Shown here: in pieces, positions 30,086 to 38,864 of the stretch
How the letters are laid out: each line of letters begins with the position of its first letter
Position numbering within the stretch: the stretch's first letter is position 1
Assembly (NCBI GenBank): GCA_910574805.1
Contig: CAJTCV010000004.1
Span: forward strand, 124,493 to 188,492
Length of the DNA: 64,000 nt
Origin: Lachnospiraceae bacterium
GTDB lineage: Bacteria; Bacillota; Clostridia; Lachnospirales; Lachnospiraceae
Reading direction: 5' to 3'
The notes under the pieces: model-generated
Databases searched by the model: none
Told to the model about the DNA's origin: nothing
What the model saw: only the letters and a program-made list of their open reading frames with translations
Program-made: the position numbers and the translations under genes

Positions 30086-30889
30086 ATGGGAAGAAAGAGG
30101 AACCCGGAGCGGGACCAGAGCTTGCAGCGGTACATAGAAAGCGGCGGGAAAATGACGATTGAAGAGCTTGCGGCGGCAGCAGGCGTTCCAAAAGCCCGCA
30201 TAAGCAAGTGGAAATCAGAGGATAAGTGGGAAGATAAGCTGAAAGAAGCCCCGAAGAAAAAGGGCGGGCAGAGGGGCAATAAAAACGCAGCAGGCAGGAC
30301 CCCTAAAAAGGACGGCAATAAAAACGCCGTCACACACGGAGCCTTTGCACAAGCGGGAATTGAAGACATAGACCCGGAGAAAGCGGAGGAAATAAAAGCG
30401 GTAAAACCGGGCGGCAGCATAGAGAAAATGACGGAAGAGCTGCAAAGCCTGTTAGTGCGTAAAGCCTATTTAGAAGGGCTATTGCAGCAGTACACAGCCC
30501 CGGAAGCAGAAGGGGCTTTTTATGCTGATAAATTAGTGCATATGGCAGTACCGAAGACGCTTGAAGAGGTACAGGCAGCACAGGACAGCGGCATTGATAC
30601 AGGGCAGGTGCAAGACCCGGAAGGGGGTACAGAGAAGCTAAAGACAGCAATGAAGACTATCATTAAGTCAAGCGCATTTGATAGGGCTATGAAGGTAGAA
30701 GCAGAGCTGAACCGCCTGCATGGGCGTATCATAAAGCAGATAGACAGTATCAAGTCATATGAGATGGAAGAAAGAAGATTGTCACTGGAAGAGCGGAAAT
30801 ATCAGCTTGCTAAACAAAAATTAACAGGTGAAATCATTGTTGATGATGAAACGGAAGAAATCATTGACGACTTGATGGACGGCGACTGA
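30086..30889 (+). CDS. Terminase small subunit-like DNA-binding protein
   Basis: 267 aa, ATG after AAAGAGGG. An N-terminal HTH (GGKMTIEELAAAAGVPKARI, then SKWKSEDKWEDKL) is followed by RGNKNAAGRTPKKDGNKNAV and THGAF, the typical start of PBSX/YqaS-type small terminases. Long C-terminal helices follow. A separate Nu1-like gene (31021) is the canonical partner of the GpA-type large subunit, so the exact division of labour is unclear. A CCCTGATTT/AAATCAGGG hairpin (30011-30041) precedes it. Confidence 0.75.
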   Translation: MGRKRNPERDQSLQRYIESGGKMTIEELAAAAGVPKARISKWKSEDKWEDKLKEAPKKKGGQRGNKNAAGRTPKKDGNKNAVTHGAFAQAGIEDIDPEKAEEIKAVKPGGSIEKMTEELQSLLVRKAYLEGLLQQYTAPEAEGAFYADKLVHMAVPKTLEEVQAAQDSGIDTGQVQDPEGGTEKLKTAMKTIIKSSAFDRAMKVEAELNRLHGRIIKQIDSIKSYEMEERRLSLEERKYQLAKQKLTGEIIVDDETEEIIDDLMDGD

Positions 30890-30895
30890 ACGGGC

Positions 30896-30953
30896 GGTAG
30901 GTTCTTTCAGGCGTTTGGAAGCTATGCGGGTACGGCGACGCCCAGAACCTGCC
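30896..30953 (+). ncRNA. Structured RNA between terminase small-subunit genes
   Basis: 58 nt with a 10-bp outer stem GGTAGGTTCT/AGAACCTGCC (one G-T pair) and an inner GGCGT/ACGCC stem (30910-30914, 30938-30942) around a 23-nt loop. No T-run, no ORF. Could be a regulatory intercistronic structure or packaging-related RNA. Confidence 0.5.
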
Positions 30954-31020
30954 TAGATACAAAATGAAAAAAACGGCTTCCGTTTCTGCCGGGAAATATT
31001 TAGAAAGGGGGTATGCAAAA

Positions 31021-31503
31021 ATGAAGTTGTACACGTCGGCGGCGGTTGCACGGTATCTTGATATGACAGAAAGGAACGTGCGGACGCTGCGGGACAAAGG
31101 GATATTGACCGAATACAAGCCGGGGTTGTACGACTTGCAGACGGTGACAAAGCAGTATATAAATTTTCTGCGGAAGAAGAACCCGGAAGCGGAAGAAAAG
31201 GTGGACTACAACACGGAGCGGGCAAAGCTAGTGCGAGCAAAAAGGGAGAATCAGGAGCTGGAACTACAGTTGCGAAAGAATGAGCTTCACACGACAGAAG
31301 ACATTGAAAAGATTGTGACAGATACGCTTGTAAATTTCAGGACACGTCTTCTGGCTATCCCTGCAAAATTAAGCCCGATTTTAGCAAAGAAGAAAGACCA
31401 GACGGAAATTTTTAAACTGATGAAAGCGGCGATTGATGAAACGCTGGAAGAATTATCTGACTTTGACAGAATAACGAAGGAGGGCGGGGAAAATGAGGGA
31501 TAA
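31021..31503 (+). CDS. Terminase small subunit, Nu1-like
   Basis: 160 aa from ATG at 31021 behind AAAGGGGG; an ATG 57 bases upstream lacks a site. The winged-helix start (TSAAVARYLDMTERNVRTLR, then DKGILTEYKPGLYDLQ) matches lambda Nu1 proteins. C-terminal helices (LELQLRKNELHTTEDIEKIV) would contact the large subunit. Its end overlaps the large-subunit gene by 11 bp. Recognises packaging DNA with GpA-type terminase. Confidence 0.85.
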   Translation: MKLYTSAAVARYLDMTERNVRTLRDKGILTEYKPGLYDLQTVTKQYINFLRKKNPEAEEKVDYNTERAKLVRAKRENQELELQLRKNELHTTEDIEKIVTDTLVNFRTRLLAIPAKLSPILAKKKDQTEIFKLMKAAIDETLEELSDFDRITKEGGENEG

Positions 31504-33325
31504 CACGGCGCAGCTTTTCCGCAGGTTATTCAAGGTACTACAGCCGCCGCCAGATTTGACGCTTTCTGAATGGGCTGACAAGTTCAGGCGGCTTGCTGCC
31601 GGGACGACTGCGGAACCGGGGCGGTGGAAGACTGCAAAAGCCCCGTATCAGCGGGAAATTATGGACGCAATCACGGACATATCAATAAAAAAAGTTGTGA
31701 TTATGTCAGCGGCGCAGGTGGGAAAGACTGACGCAATGGTTTTAAATCCGATAGGATATTATATACATTATGACCCTTCCCCGATAATGGTTATACAGCC
31801 GACAATAGACATGGCAGAAAAATTTTCAAAAGAAAAACTGTCCCCTATGCTGCGGAGTACGCCTGTACTTGCGGAGCGTGTAGACGATAAATCAAGAAGC
31901 AGCGGGAACACAATCACACACAAGATTTTTCCGGGCGGGTTCGTAACGATTGCAGGAGCGAACAGCCCAACGGGACTGCGGAGCCATACAGTCAGGATTC
32001 TTCTTGCTGATGAAATAGACGGATACCCGGCAAGTGCAGGGGCAGAGGGGGACCCACTTTTACTTGCAGCAAAAAGGCAGACTACCTACTGGAATAAAAA
32101 GCAGGTGGACATTTCAACGCCGACTATCAAGGGGGCTTCCCGGATAGAAATTGAATACGAGAACAGCAGCCGGGGAGAATGGAACACGCCCTGCCCGTGC
32201 TGCGGGGAATTGCAGCCGCTTGTATGGGGAAATGTTGATTATGATAAAAACGATTTATCAGAAATACGCTATGTTTGCGAAAAGTGCGGGGTCATATCCA
32301 GCGAAGCAGAGTGGAAAGAACACTTTGCAGAAGGAAAGTTCATACATGAGGACCCGGAAAACCCGGTCAAGGGATTCCACCTAAATACGCTTGCTTCTAC
32401 TCTGACAACATGGAAAGAAGTTGTTGAAAAGTTCATTGAAGCAAACGAGGAAGTCAAAAAAGGAAATGTGCAGATGATGAAGGTATGGACAAATACCGAG
32501 ATGGGGCAGACATGGGAGGAAGACGGGGAAAGCGTAGACGACGAAGAACTTTTGAGCCGCAGGGAATACTATAGTTGCGAAGTCCCGGAAGAAGTTCTGT
32601 ATCTGACAGCGGGAGTTGATACGCAGGACGACAGGTTTGAAATTGAAGTTGTCGGGTGGGGTCCTGAATATGAAAGTTGGGGCATAAAGTACGCCGCAAT
32701 ATACGGGGACTTGCACGGGGACAGGATTTGGGAAGAGCTTGACACGTTTCTTGCGCAGACCTTCACGAAAGAAGACGGAACAAAGTTAAAAATTATATGT
32801 ACCTGTATGGACGAACAGGGACACTTCACAAATGCGGTGCGGAAATTCTGCAAAGCAAGGTTCCACAGAAAAGTATTTGCTATCAGGGGTTCAAATAACA
32901 GCGCAGCGGCGTATATACAGAAGCCGAAAAAGGGAAACAGAGAAAAGGCATATGTATTTGAAATAGGAGTTGACACAGGAAAAAGCTGGCTTATGGATAG
33001 ATTGAAACTTGAAAAGCCGGGTCCGGGGTACTGTCATTTTCCGTTAGAGCAGGGGAAGGGGTACAACGAAAAATATTTTAAAGGGCTGACTTCTGAAAAA
33101 AAGGTTCTGCGGTACAAAATGGGAAGACCATACTTTGCATGGGAGCTGAAGGACAAGGGGGAACACAAAAGGAATGAGCCGCTGGACTGCCGGAACTATG
33201 CGACGGCGGCAATCGAAATCACGCAGCTTCCGTTGAAGAAGCCGGAAGAAAAGAAAACGGCAGCAGCAGGAGCGGCGACAGTAAGAAGAAGAAAAAAGAG
33301 AAAAAGCAACGGAGGTATATTATAA
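31493..33325 (+). CDS. Terminase large subunit, lambda GpA family
   Basis: 610 aa. ATPase motor at the N-terminus: SAAQVGKTD (about 72-80) serves as Walker A, ILLADEIDGYP as Walker B. A Zn-like CPCCG pair (CPCCGELQPL and CEKCG) lies near 225-260, and the nuclease domain begins with LTAGVDTQDDRFEIEVVG (about 363). ELKDKGEHKRNEPLDCRNYA near the end is typical of GpA. Cuts concatemers and drives DNA into the head. Confidence 0.95.
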   Translation: MRDNTAQLFRRLFKVLQPPPDLTLSEWADKFRRLAAGTTAEPGRWKTAKAPYQREIMDAITDISIKKVVIMSAAQVGKTDAMVLNPIGYYIHYDPSPIMVIQPTIDMAEKFSKEKLSPMLRSTPVLAERVDDKSRSSGNTITHKIFPGGFVTIAGANSPTGLRSHTVRILLADEIDGYPASAGAEGDPLLLAAKRQTTYWNKKQVDISTPTIKGASRIEIEYENSSRGEWNTPCPCCGELQPLVWGNVDYDKNDLSEIRYVCEKCGVISSEAEWKEHFAEGKFIHEDPENPVKGFHLNTLASTLTTWKEVVEKFIEANEEVKKGNVQMMKVWTNTEMGQTWEEDGESVDDEELLSRREYYSCEVPEEVLYLTAGVDTQDDRFEIEVVGWGPEYESWGIKYAAIYGDLHGDRIWEELDTFLAQTFTKEDGTKLKIICTCMDEQGHFTNAVRKFCKARFHRKVFAIRGSNNSAAAYIQKPKKGNREKAYVFEIGVDTGKSWLMDRLKLEKPGPGYCHFPLEQGKGYNEKYFKGLTSEKKVLRYKMGRPYFAWELKDKGEHKRNEPLDCRNYATAAIEITQLPLKKPEEKKTAAAGAATVRRRKKRKSNGGIL

Positions 33326-33561
33326 TGGCAGGAATTACACTTGAAGCAGCGCAAAAACATTTAGACGTATGGCTGGAAGCGGAAATGACGGTTGCGACAG
33401 GACAGAGCTATACAATCGGTTCCCGGACGCTGACACGGGCGAATCTAACGGAAATCAGGAACGCTATAGAGTATTGGAACGGGAAAGTTCAGAAGCTGGA
33501 GAACATACAGAGGAAGGGAGGAAGAAACAGGATAAAACGGGGAGTGATAAGGGACTTGTAA
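33325..33561 (+). CDS. gpW/DUF6148-like head-tail joining protein
   Basis: 78 aa, ATG overlapping the terminase stop. Helix (LEAAQKHLDVWLEAEMTVAT), then GQSYTIGSRTLTRANLTEIR and NAIEYWNGKVQKLE: the arrangement of DUF6148/gpW family proteins encoded between terminase and portal in lambda-like heads. It helps close the connector and allow tail joining. Confidence 0.8.
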   Translation: MAGITLEAAQKHLDVWLEAEMTVATGQSYTIGSRTLTRANLTEIRNAIEYWNGKVQKLENIQRKGGRNRIKRGVIRDL

Positions 33562-33562
33562 A

Positions 33563-33648
33563 ATTGCCCGGTATTGCCCGCAATTTCCCCCGATTGCCCG
33601 AAATGCCGTTTTATTTCCTTTTTTTGCCCGGAAAAAGCTGATATTATA
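33563..33648 (+). promoter_or_regulatory. Candidate late promoter P2 with phased repeats
   Basis: (A/T)TTGCCCG at 33563, 33573, 33593 and 33623, i.e. steps of 10, 20 and 30 bp, all on one helical face. The last is followed by GAAAAAGCTGATATTATA, matching P1 except at few bases. Located between gpW-like and portal genes. Confidence 0.65.
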
Positions 33649-33731
33649 TAAACTGGTAAGATTGAAAAAACAGCAAGAAAGCACTGGAAACAGTGCTTTT
33701 TTCATGCCATAAAACGGGAGAAGGTGAAGGA

Positions 33732-35432
33732 TTGAACGGGATAGCAAGGGCAATAGACAGCGTAATTGCCACGGTTGCGCCGCAGACGGCGTTGAAAAGG
33801 ACGGCTGCAAGACAGAAAATGCAGATTTTGAACAGCGGTTACAGCAATTACGGCGCAAACACAACAAAAAAATCCTTAATCGGGTGGAATTACGCCGGAG
33901 GTTCAGCCCGTGAGGATATAAACGACAATCTTTCTGTATTGCGGCAGCGTTCCCGTGATTTATACATGGGTGTACCGATTGCGACAGGTGCAGTAAAAAC
34001 AATGCGCACAAATGTTGTCGGGCGGGGGCTGATGTTGAAACCAACGGTAGACGCAGAAGTGTTGAAGCTGACAGCGGCGCAGGCGCAGCAGTTAGAAAAA
34101 GAGATAACAAGGGAATGGGCATTGTGGGCAGAAAGCCCGGATTGCGACATGGCAAGGATAGATAATTTCTATGAGTTGCAGCAGTTAGCGTTTTTGAATT
34201 GGCTTGCTTCCGGGGACACGCTTGTATTGCTTCCGACAAAGAAGCGGAAGAACCAGCCCTATGATTTGCGGGTGCAGCTTGTAGAAGCTGACCGACTTTC
34301 AAGCCCGAATAATTTTGACACGTTCGACAATCAGATTGTCGGGGGCGTTGAGGTAGACAAAGACGGGGAGGTGGTAGCATATCACTTTTCAAAACACCAC
34401 CCGTTGTCATACGCAAATGAGCGCATGGAGTGGCAGAGGGTAACAGCATACGGGGAAAAGACAGGAAGAAAGAACGTGCTGCATTTGATGTGCCGGGAGA
34501 GGATAGACCAGCGGCGGGGCGTTCCCTTCCTTGCCCCGGTCATAGAAGCGTTGAAGCAGTTAGGGCGGTACACGGACGCTGAATTGATAGCGGCGGTAAT
34601 ATCCGGGCTTTTCACTGTCTTTATCGAAAAAGAATCAAACGAAGACGGGGAGCCTGTAGGGTCCGGCATAGCGGAAGAAGACCTGATTGACGAAGACGAC
34701 GAAAACAGTCTGGAACTGGGACCCGGCGCAATACTTGACCTTGCAGAAGGGGAAAAGGCGCATGATATAAACCCCGGAAGACCGAACAAAAATTTCAGCG
34801 GTTTTGTGGAAGCTATCTGCCGACAGATAGGCGCAGCACTTGAAATTCCGTATGAACTACTTTTAAAGCATTTTACAAGTTCCTATTCTGCAAGCCGGGG
34901 AGCTTTAGAAGAAGCGTGGAAAATGTTCAAAATGTATCGGGCATGGATGGCGAACGACTTTTGCCAGCCCGTATACGAAGAATGGCTTGCGGAAGCGGTA
35001 GCAAAAGGCAGGATAAAAGCCCCCGGATTCTTCACAGACCCGTTGCGCCGGAAAGCATACTGCAAGGCACAGTGGAACGGACCCGCACGGGGGCTTCTGA
35101 ACCCGGTGCAGGAAGTAGGGGCAGCAGTAACGAGAGTTGAAAACGGCTTTTCTACAAGAAGCGCAGAAACAATGGAGATGGCTGGCGGGGACTTTTACAG
35201 TAATTGCGAACAGCTAAAGCAGGAAGAAAAGAAGTTAAAGGAGGTAAAGAAAATTGTCAATGCAGGGGAACAAAAACCCGGAAGCGCAGCCGGGCAGCAG
35301 GGGAACGGGACAAAGCCCGGAGAGCCAGCCGAACAGCAGGACGACAACGGGACAAAGCCCGGAGAGCCAGCCGAACAGAAAGACGGCGACGGGCAGCAGG
35401 GAGAAAAACCCGTTCGGAGTGACACAGAATAA
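33732..35432 (+). CDS. Portal protein, lambda family
   Basis: 566 aa from TTG at 33732 after AGAAGGTG. SLIGWNYAGGSAREDINDNL, RSRDLYMGVPIATGAVKTMR and NVVGRGL are the lambda-type portal start. YSASRGALEEAWKMF and the C-terminal RKAYCKAQWNGPARGLLNPV are also characteristic. The dodecameric portal forms the DNA entry/exit pore. The 3' 179 bp overlap the protease gene in another frame and carry a 42-bp tandem repeat. Confidence 0.93.
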   Translation: MNGIARAIDSVIATVAPQTALKRTAARQKMQILNSGYSNYGANTTKKSLIGWNYAGGSAREDINDNLSVLRQRSRDLYMGVPIATGAVKTMRTNVVGRGLMLKPTVDAEVLKLTAAQAQQLEKEITREWALWAESPDCDMARIDNFYELQQLAFLNWLASGDTLVLLPTKKRKNQPYDLRVQLVEADRLSSPNNFDTFDNQIVGGVEVDKDGEVVAYHFSKHHPLSYANERMEWQRVTAYGEKTGRKNVLHLMCRERIDQRRGVPFLAPVIEALKQLGRYTDAELIAAVISGLFTVFIEKESNEDGEPVGSGIAEEDLIDEDDENSLELGPGAILDLAEGEKAHDINPGRPNKNFSGFVEAICRQIGAALEIPYELLLKHFTSSYSASRGALEEAWKMFKMYRAWMANDFCQPVYEEWLAEAVAKGRIKAPGFFTDPLRRKAYCKAQWNGPARGLLNPVQEVGAAVTRVENGFSTRSAETMEMAGGDFYSNCEQLKQEEKKLKEVKKIVNAGEQKPGSAAGQQGNGTKPGEPAEQQDDNGTKPGEPAEQKDGDGQQGEKPVRSDTE

Positions 35433-36528
35433 ATTCTGGGACTTTGTGCCGGGGACGGCAACAAAGCCGCCTGAATTGCTTTTGTACGGGACTATCAGCA
35501 GCCAGCAGAGCTGGTGGGAAGACCGGGTAACGCCCGCACAGTTTAACAGGGAGCTTGCGGCACTGGGGGAAGATGTGCCGGAAATAGTAGTGCGCATTAA
35601 CAGCCCCGGTGGTGATGTGTTCGCAGCAAACGCAATCTACACACGATTGAAGGACCATGACGCAAAAATCACGGTAAAGGTTGACGGGTGGGCGGCTTCT
35701 GCCGCCACGATTATCGCAATGGCGGGCGACACAATCAAGATACCGAGAAACGGCGTTTTCATGATACATGACCCGGCAATGACCGTCTGGGACACGTTCA
35801 GGGCAGAAGATTTTGAAAAGATGGCGCAGGAATTGAAAGTAATAAAACAGTCAATTATAAACGCCTATTCTGTAAAAACGGGAAAGACGGTTGATGAAAT
35901 ATCCGGCTTTATGTCAGATGAAACATGGTGGACGGGTGACGAAGCGGTGGCAAACGGCTTTTGTGATGAATTGATGTTTGAGGAAGCCAAGACGGTCATT
36001 GAAAACGCAGGAAGAATCATTGTCAATTCTGTACCGATTGACATGGGGAGTTTCAAGACCGTTCCTAAAATGTTGTTAAACAGCCCGGCAGCAACGCCGG
36101 GAGGTTTACAAAACGGCAGACAGCCGGAAAATAAACCCAAAAAGGAGGAAAAAAAGATGGAACCGAAAGACACAATCACAACGATTGAAGCATTGAAAGC
36201 GGCATATCCCGACTTGACGGCAGCAATAGAAGACAACGCCCGGAAAGAGGAAAGAAACCGTATCAAGGCACTGGAAGACGCAGCGGTGGGAGGGTTTGAA
36301 AGCATTGTGCATGACGCAAAGTTTGTAAACCCTATTTCTGCCGGGGAAATGGCGTTGCAGATTGTAATGGAACAAAAGAAACAGGGCGGCGCATACCTGC
36401 AAAACAGGGAAGAAGACGTAACAGACAGCCACGTTTCTGACGTAGGCGCAGGCGCAAGCGAGAAGGGAAGCGAAGGGAAAGACCCCTTCAATGAAGCGAT
36501 TGACCGCTTGTTTCCTGACGTGAAATAA
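35254..36528 (+). CDS. ClpP/S49-like head maturation protease with scaffold-like C-terminus
   Basis: 424 aa; TTG after AAGGAGG. Residues 1-50 are the low-complexity SPESQPNSR/TTTGQ repeat encoded by the portal overlap. The protease domain (about 60-250) has INSPGGDVFA, the nucleophile Ser in GWAASAATI and His in MIHDPA. The C-terminus (about 290-424) starts KPKKEEKKMEPKDTITT and is helical and acidic, like the Nu3-type scaffold joined to lambda gpC; an ATG at 36157 behind AAAAAGGAGG could express it separately. Confidence 0.9.
   Translation: MSMQGNKNPEAQPGSRGTGQSPESQPNSRTTTGQSPESQPNRKTATGSREKNPFGVTQNKFWDFVPGTATKPPELLLYGTISSQQSWWEDRVTPAQFNRELAALGEDVPEIVVRINSPGGDVFAANAIYTRLKDHDAKITVKVDGWAASAATIIAMAGDTIKIPRNGVFMIHDPAMTVWDTFRAEDFEKMAQELKVIKQSIINAYSVKTGKTVDEISGFMSDETWWTGDEAVANGFCDELMFEEAKTVIENAGRIIVNSVPIDMGSFKTVPKMLLNSPAATPGGLQNGRQPENKPKKEEKKMEPKDTITTIEALKAAYPDLTAAIEDNARKEERNRIKALEDAAVGGFESIVHDAKFVNPISAGEMALQIVMEQKKQGGAYLQNREEDVTDSHVSDVGAGASEKGSEGKDPFNEAIDRLFPDVK
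35304..35387 (+). repeat. 42-bp tandem repeat in dual-coding overlap
   Basis: Two 42-bp units (35304-35345, 35346-35387), nearly identical. They encode GTKPGEPAEQ units in the portal frame and GQSPESQPN units in the protease frame. 42 is a multiple of 3, so unit gain or loss keeps both frames. Confidence 0.85.
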
Positions 36529-36542
36529 AGGGAGGGACGACA

Positions 36543-36881
36543 ATGGGAATGTACGAGATTGAAACAAGGACGTGTGAAGCAAAAAACTTTTTCGCTGGCG
36601 ACTTCCAGACGCTAACAGAAAGCGGGACGGCAGGTGGTGAGCTTGCAGAACATATGCCCGTAGCGGAAGACGCAGAAGGAAAGATTGTTGCGGTGACGGC
36701 AGAAACGGCGGCAAATGTTGTGGGAATTACAGCAGCAGCAGCGGTGGCAGATGAACCCGTTGTATATTACATGACGGGGGAATTTTTTCAGGAAGCATTG
36801 AACCTGCCGGATGGCGTAACAGTAGAAGACATAAAAGGACCACTGCGGAAAATGTCAATTTTCCTGCGGAAATTAGGTTAA
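36543..36881 (+). CDS. Head decoration protein (gpD-like)
   Basis: 112 aa with AAGGGAGG upstream. Ala/Thr/Gly-rich beta protein (FAGDFQTLTESGTAGGELAE, then AEGKIVAVTAETAANVVGIT), ending LRKMSIFLRKLG. Position between the protease and the major capsid gene is that of lambda gpD, which binds expanded capsids as trimers. Confidence 0.88.
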   Translation: MGMYEIETRTCEAKNFFAGDFQTLTESGTAGGELAEHMPVAEDAEGKIVAVTAETAANVVGITAAAAVADEPVVYYMTGEFFQEALNLPDGVTVEDIKGPLRKMSIFLRKLG

Positions 36882-36897
36882 AAGGGAGGATAAAAAG

Positions 36898-37962
36898 ATG
36901 GCAAATGAAACAGTAAGTATTTATGAACCACGGACAATGGGGCGTGTAGTTTCCAAAATGCCCCCCGTGCATACATTTTTCAGAAGCACTTTCTTCAAAC
37001 ATGAAGAAACTTTTGTAACAGAAGAGGTTGACGTGGACTTTGTAAAGGGTTCCCGTAAGGTTGCGCCGTATGTACACAGACTTATCGGCGGGAAGACCGT
37101 GGCAAATACCGGGTACGAAACAAAGAGCTATAAACCGCCTTTAGTTGCGCCTGATAAAATTACAACGGTTGACAATCTGCTAAAGCGGCAGCCGGGGGAA
37201 AGCATTGTTTCAGGAAGGACCCCTGCGGAACGTGCAGTTCTGAAAATGTCAAGTGATTTTGTGGAGCTGCGGGAAATGATTACACGCCGGGAAGAGCTGA
37301 TGTGCGTACAGTCTATCTTTATGGGGAAAATCCCGATTATTGGGGAAGGGCTGAACGAAGTAATTGACTTCAAGTTTACGAACCGGGAAGAAATCACGAC
37401 AGCAACAAAGAAGTGGACAAATGCAGCGTCGGACCCGATAGCAGATTTAAAGAGGTGGCACAAGAAAGTACAGCAGACAGGGTTCACAAACTGCGATATG
37501 TGTATTATGTCAGATGATGTTGCAGCGGCATTTATAAAGCATGAAAAGGTGAAAGACCTGCTGGACGTGAAAAACTACCATCTTGCCGTCATTCAGCCCC
37601 GGCAGCTTCCGAACGGTGTAACCTATATCGGAACCATTCACGAATTAGGGCTTGACATTTACACATACAACGAATGGTATCTTGACGACTGGACAAACCC
37701 GGACCCGAAGAAAGCGACGGAAAAGCCGCTTGTCCCGGAAGGTGAGCTTGTACTTATCAGCAGCAATGCAAACTATTCCATGTATTACGGCGCAATAACT
37801 TTGATTGATGAAAATACAAAAGAGTTCCGCACGGTAGAAGGAAAATATGTGCCTGATACATGGGTAAAAAGAAAACCCGCCAGAAGGTTCCTGCAATTAT
37901 CTTCTGCCCCGCTGTCCGTGCCGCATGACGTAGACAGTTGGTTTGTGGCAAAGGTACTGTAA
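36898..37962 (+). CDS. Major capsid protein, lambda gpE family
   Basis: 354 aa, ATG after GGGAGG. VDVDFVKGSRKVAPYVHRLI, then ETKSYKPPLVAPDKIT and RTPAERAVLKMSSDFVELRE are hallmark stretches of the phage major capsid protein E family. It builds the icosahedral shell in the HK97 fold. Its stop overlaps the next start by one base (TAATG). Confidence 0.95.
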   Translation: MANETVSIYEPRTMGRVVSKMPPVHTFFRSTFFKHEETFVTEEVDVDFVKGSRKVAPYVHRLIGGKTVANTGYETKSYKPPLVAPDKITTVDNLLKRQPGESIVSGRTPAERAVLKMSSDFVELREMITRREELMCVQSIFMGKIPIIGEGLNEVIDFKFTNREEITTATKKWTNAASDPIADLKRWHKKVQQTGFTNCDMCIMSDDVAAAFIKHEKVKDLLDVKNYHLAVIQPRQLPNGVTYIGTIHELGLDIYTYNEWYLDDWTNPDPKKATEKPLVPEGELVLISSNANYSMYYGAITLIDENTKEFRTVEGKYVPDTWVKRKPARRFLQLSSAPLSVPHDVDSWFVAKVL

Positions 37963-38306
37963 TGGATTTTAAAGCGCAGATAATAGAAGACCTGAAAACA
38001 TTCCATAACCCCGGAGAGTTTGCGGAAATAATGCGCATATGGTACGACGGGCAGCAGTACGAAGTCCCCGCCGTGCTTGACCACCTGACGGGGACAGACA
38101 GGCAGAAGCCGGGCGGCGATAATGCAGAGGGGATATATAGAGCAGAAGCAATGCTTTATATATCCCATGCAGATATGGGCATTGTGCCGAAAAAAGGGCA
38201 TGAAATCGAGATAGAGGAAGCCGGGGCGGTAAGTCTTTATACGATTGAGAAAAGCGACTATGAAGCCGGGGAAATTGTGCTTGAACTGGGGGCGTATACA
38301 GAATGA
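37962..38306 (+). CDS. Head-tail joining protein (gpFII-like position)
   Basis: 114 aa from ATG at 37962 overlapping the capsid stop. IIEDLKTFHNPGEFAEIMRI, YDGQQYEVPAVLD, then GIVPKKGHEIEIEEAG: similar to small head-tail attachment proteins with a beta-barrel that follow gpE in lambda-like heads. Assignment rests mainly on order and size. Confidence 0.65.
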   Translation: MDFKAQIIEDLKTFHNPGEFAEIMRIWYDGQQYEVPAVLDHLTGTDRQKPGGDNAEGIYRAEAMLYISHADMGIVPKKGHEIEIEEAGAVSLYTIEKSDYEAGEIVLELGAYTE

Positions 38307-38860
38307 TTGAAATATCAGCGGAAGCGATAGAACGGGTGGAGCGTATTCTGGCAGGCGTTCCAAAAGGTGCGGAACGTGCGCTGTCAAACGCAATAAACCG
38401 GGGACTGTCACGGGTGAAGACCGGGGCAACAAAACGGGTGAAAGAAGTGTATACCGTACAAAGCAGCGCATTTACAGCGGCAGCAAATACACAGGTAAGC
38501 AAAGCAAACACAAGCAATTTAGCTGGCGTTGTGACTTTTGCAGGCTGCAAGATACCGCTATATAAATTTCAGGTAACACCAAAAGCCCCCGGAGTAGGAA
38601 GACGGGTAAAGGCAGCAGTCATGAAAGGCGGCGGCACACAGTTTGAAGAAGCGTTCATTGCAAACATGAGGCACGGAACGGGAGTTTTTGAGCGTGAAAC
38701 GTCGCAGAGGTTCCCAGTAGATGAACTGATGGGGCTTTCAGCGGCGCAGATGGTAGGAAATGAAAGGATTGTTCAGGAACTACAGGAAGAAGCGCAGGAA
38801 GTCATAAATGAGCGGCTGGAACATGAGATTGAACGCATTTTGAACGGTTACGGAGGTTAA
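38303..38860 (+). CDS. Minor tail/tail completion protein, GpZ-like
   Basis: 185 aa, ATGA overlap. GVPKGAERALSNAINRGLSR, VKTGATKRVKEVYTV, then MRHGTGVFERE are features of the prophage minor tail protein Z family, which sits at the head-tail interface and stabilises the tail top. C-terminal helix rich in Glu. Confidence 0.8.
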   Translation: MIEISAEAIERVERILAGVPKGAERALSNAINRGLSRVKTGATKRVKEVYTVQSSAFTAAANTQVSKANTSNLAGVVTFAGCKIPLYKFQVTPKAPGVGRRVKAAVMKGGGTQFEEAFIANMRHGTGVFERETSQRFPVDELMGLSAAQMVGNERIVQELQEEAQEVINERLEHEIERILNGYGG

Positions 38861-38864
38861 AGGA

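Noticed and set aside
29899-30162. 87-codon ORF between the sigma-like gene and terminase
   Set aside because: It covers the late promoter and a hairpin, no ribosome binding site, and overlaps the terminase gene out of frame.
33445-34449. 334-codon minus-strand ORF opposite the portal gene
   Set aside because: Antisense shadow of a clear portal gene; low-complexity translation, crosses the late promoter region.
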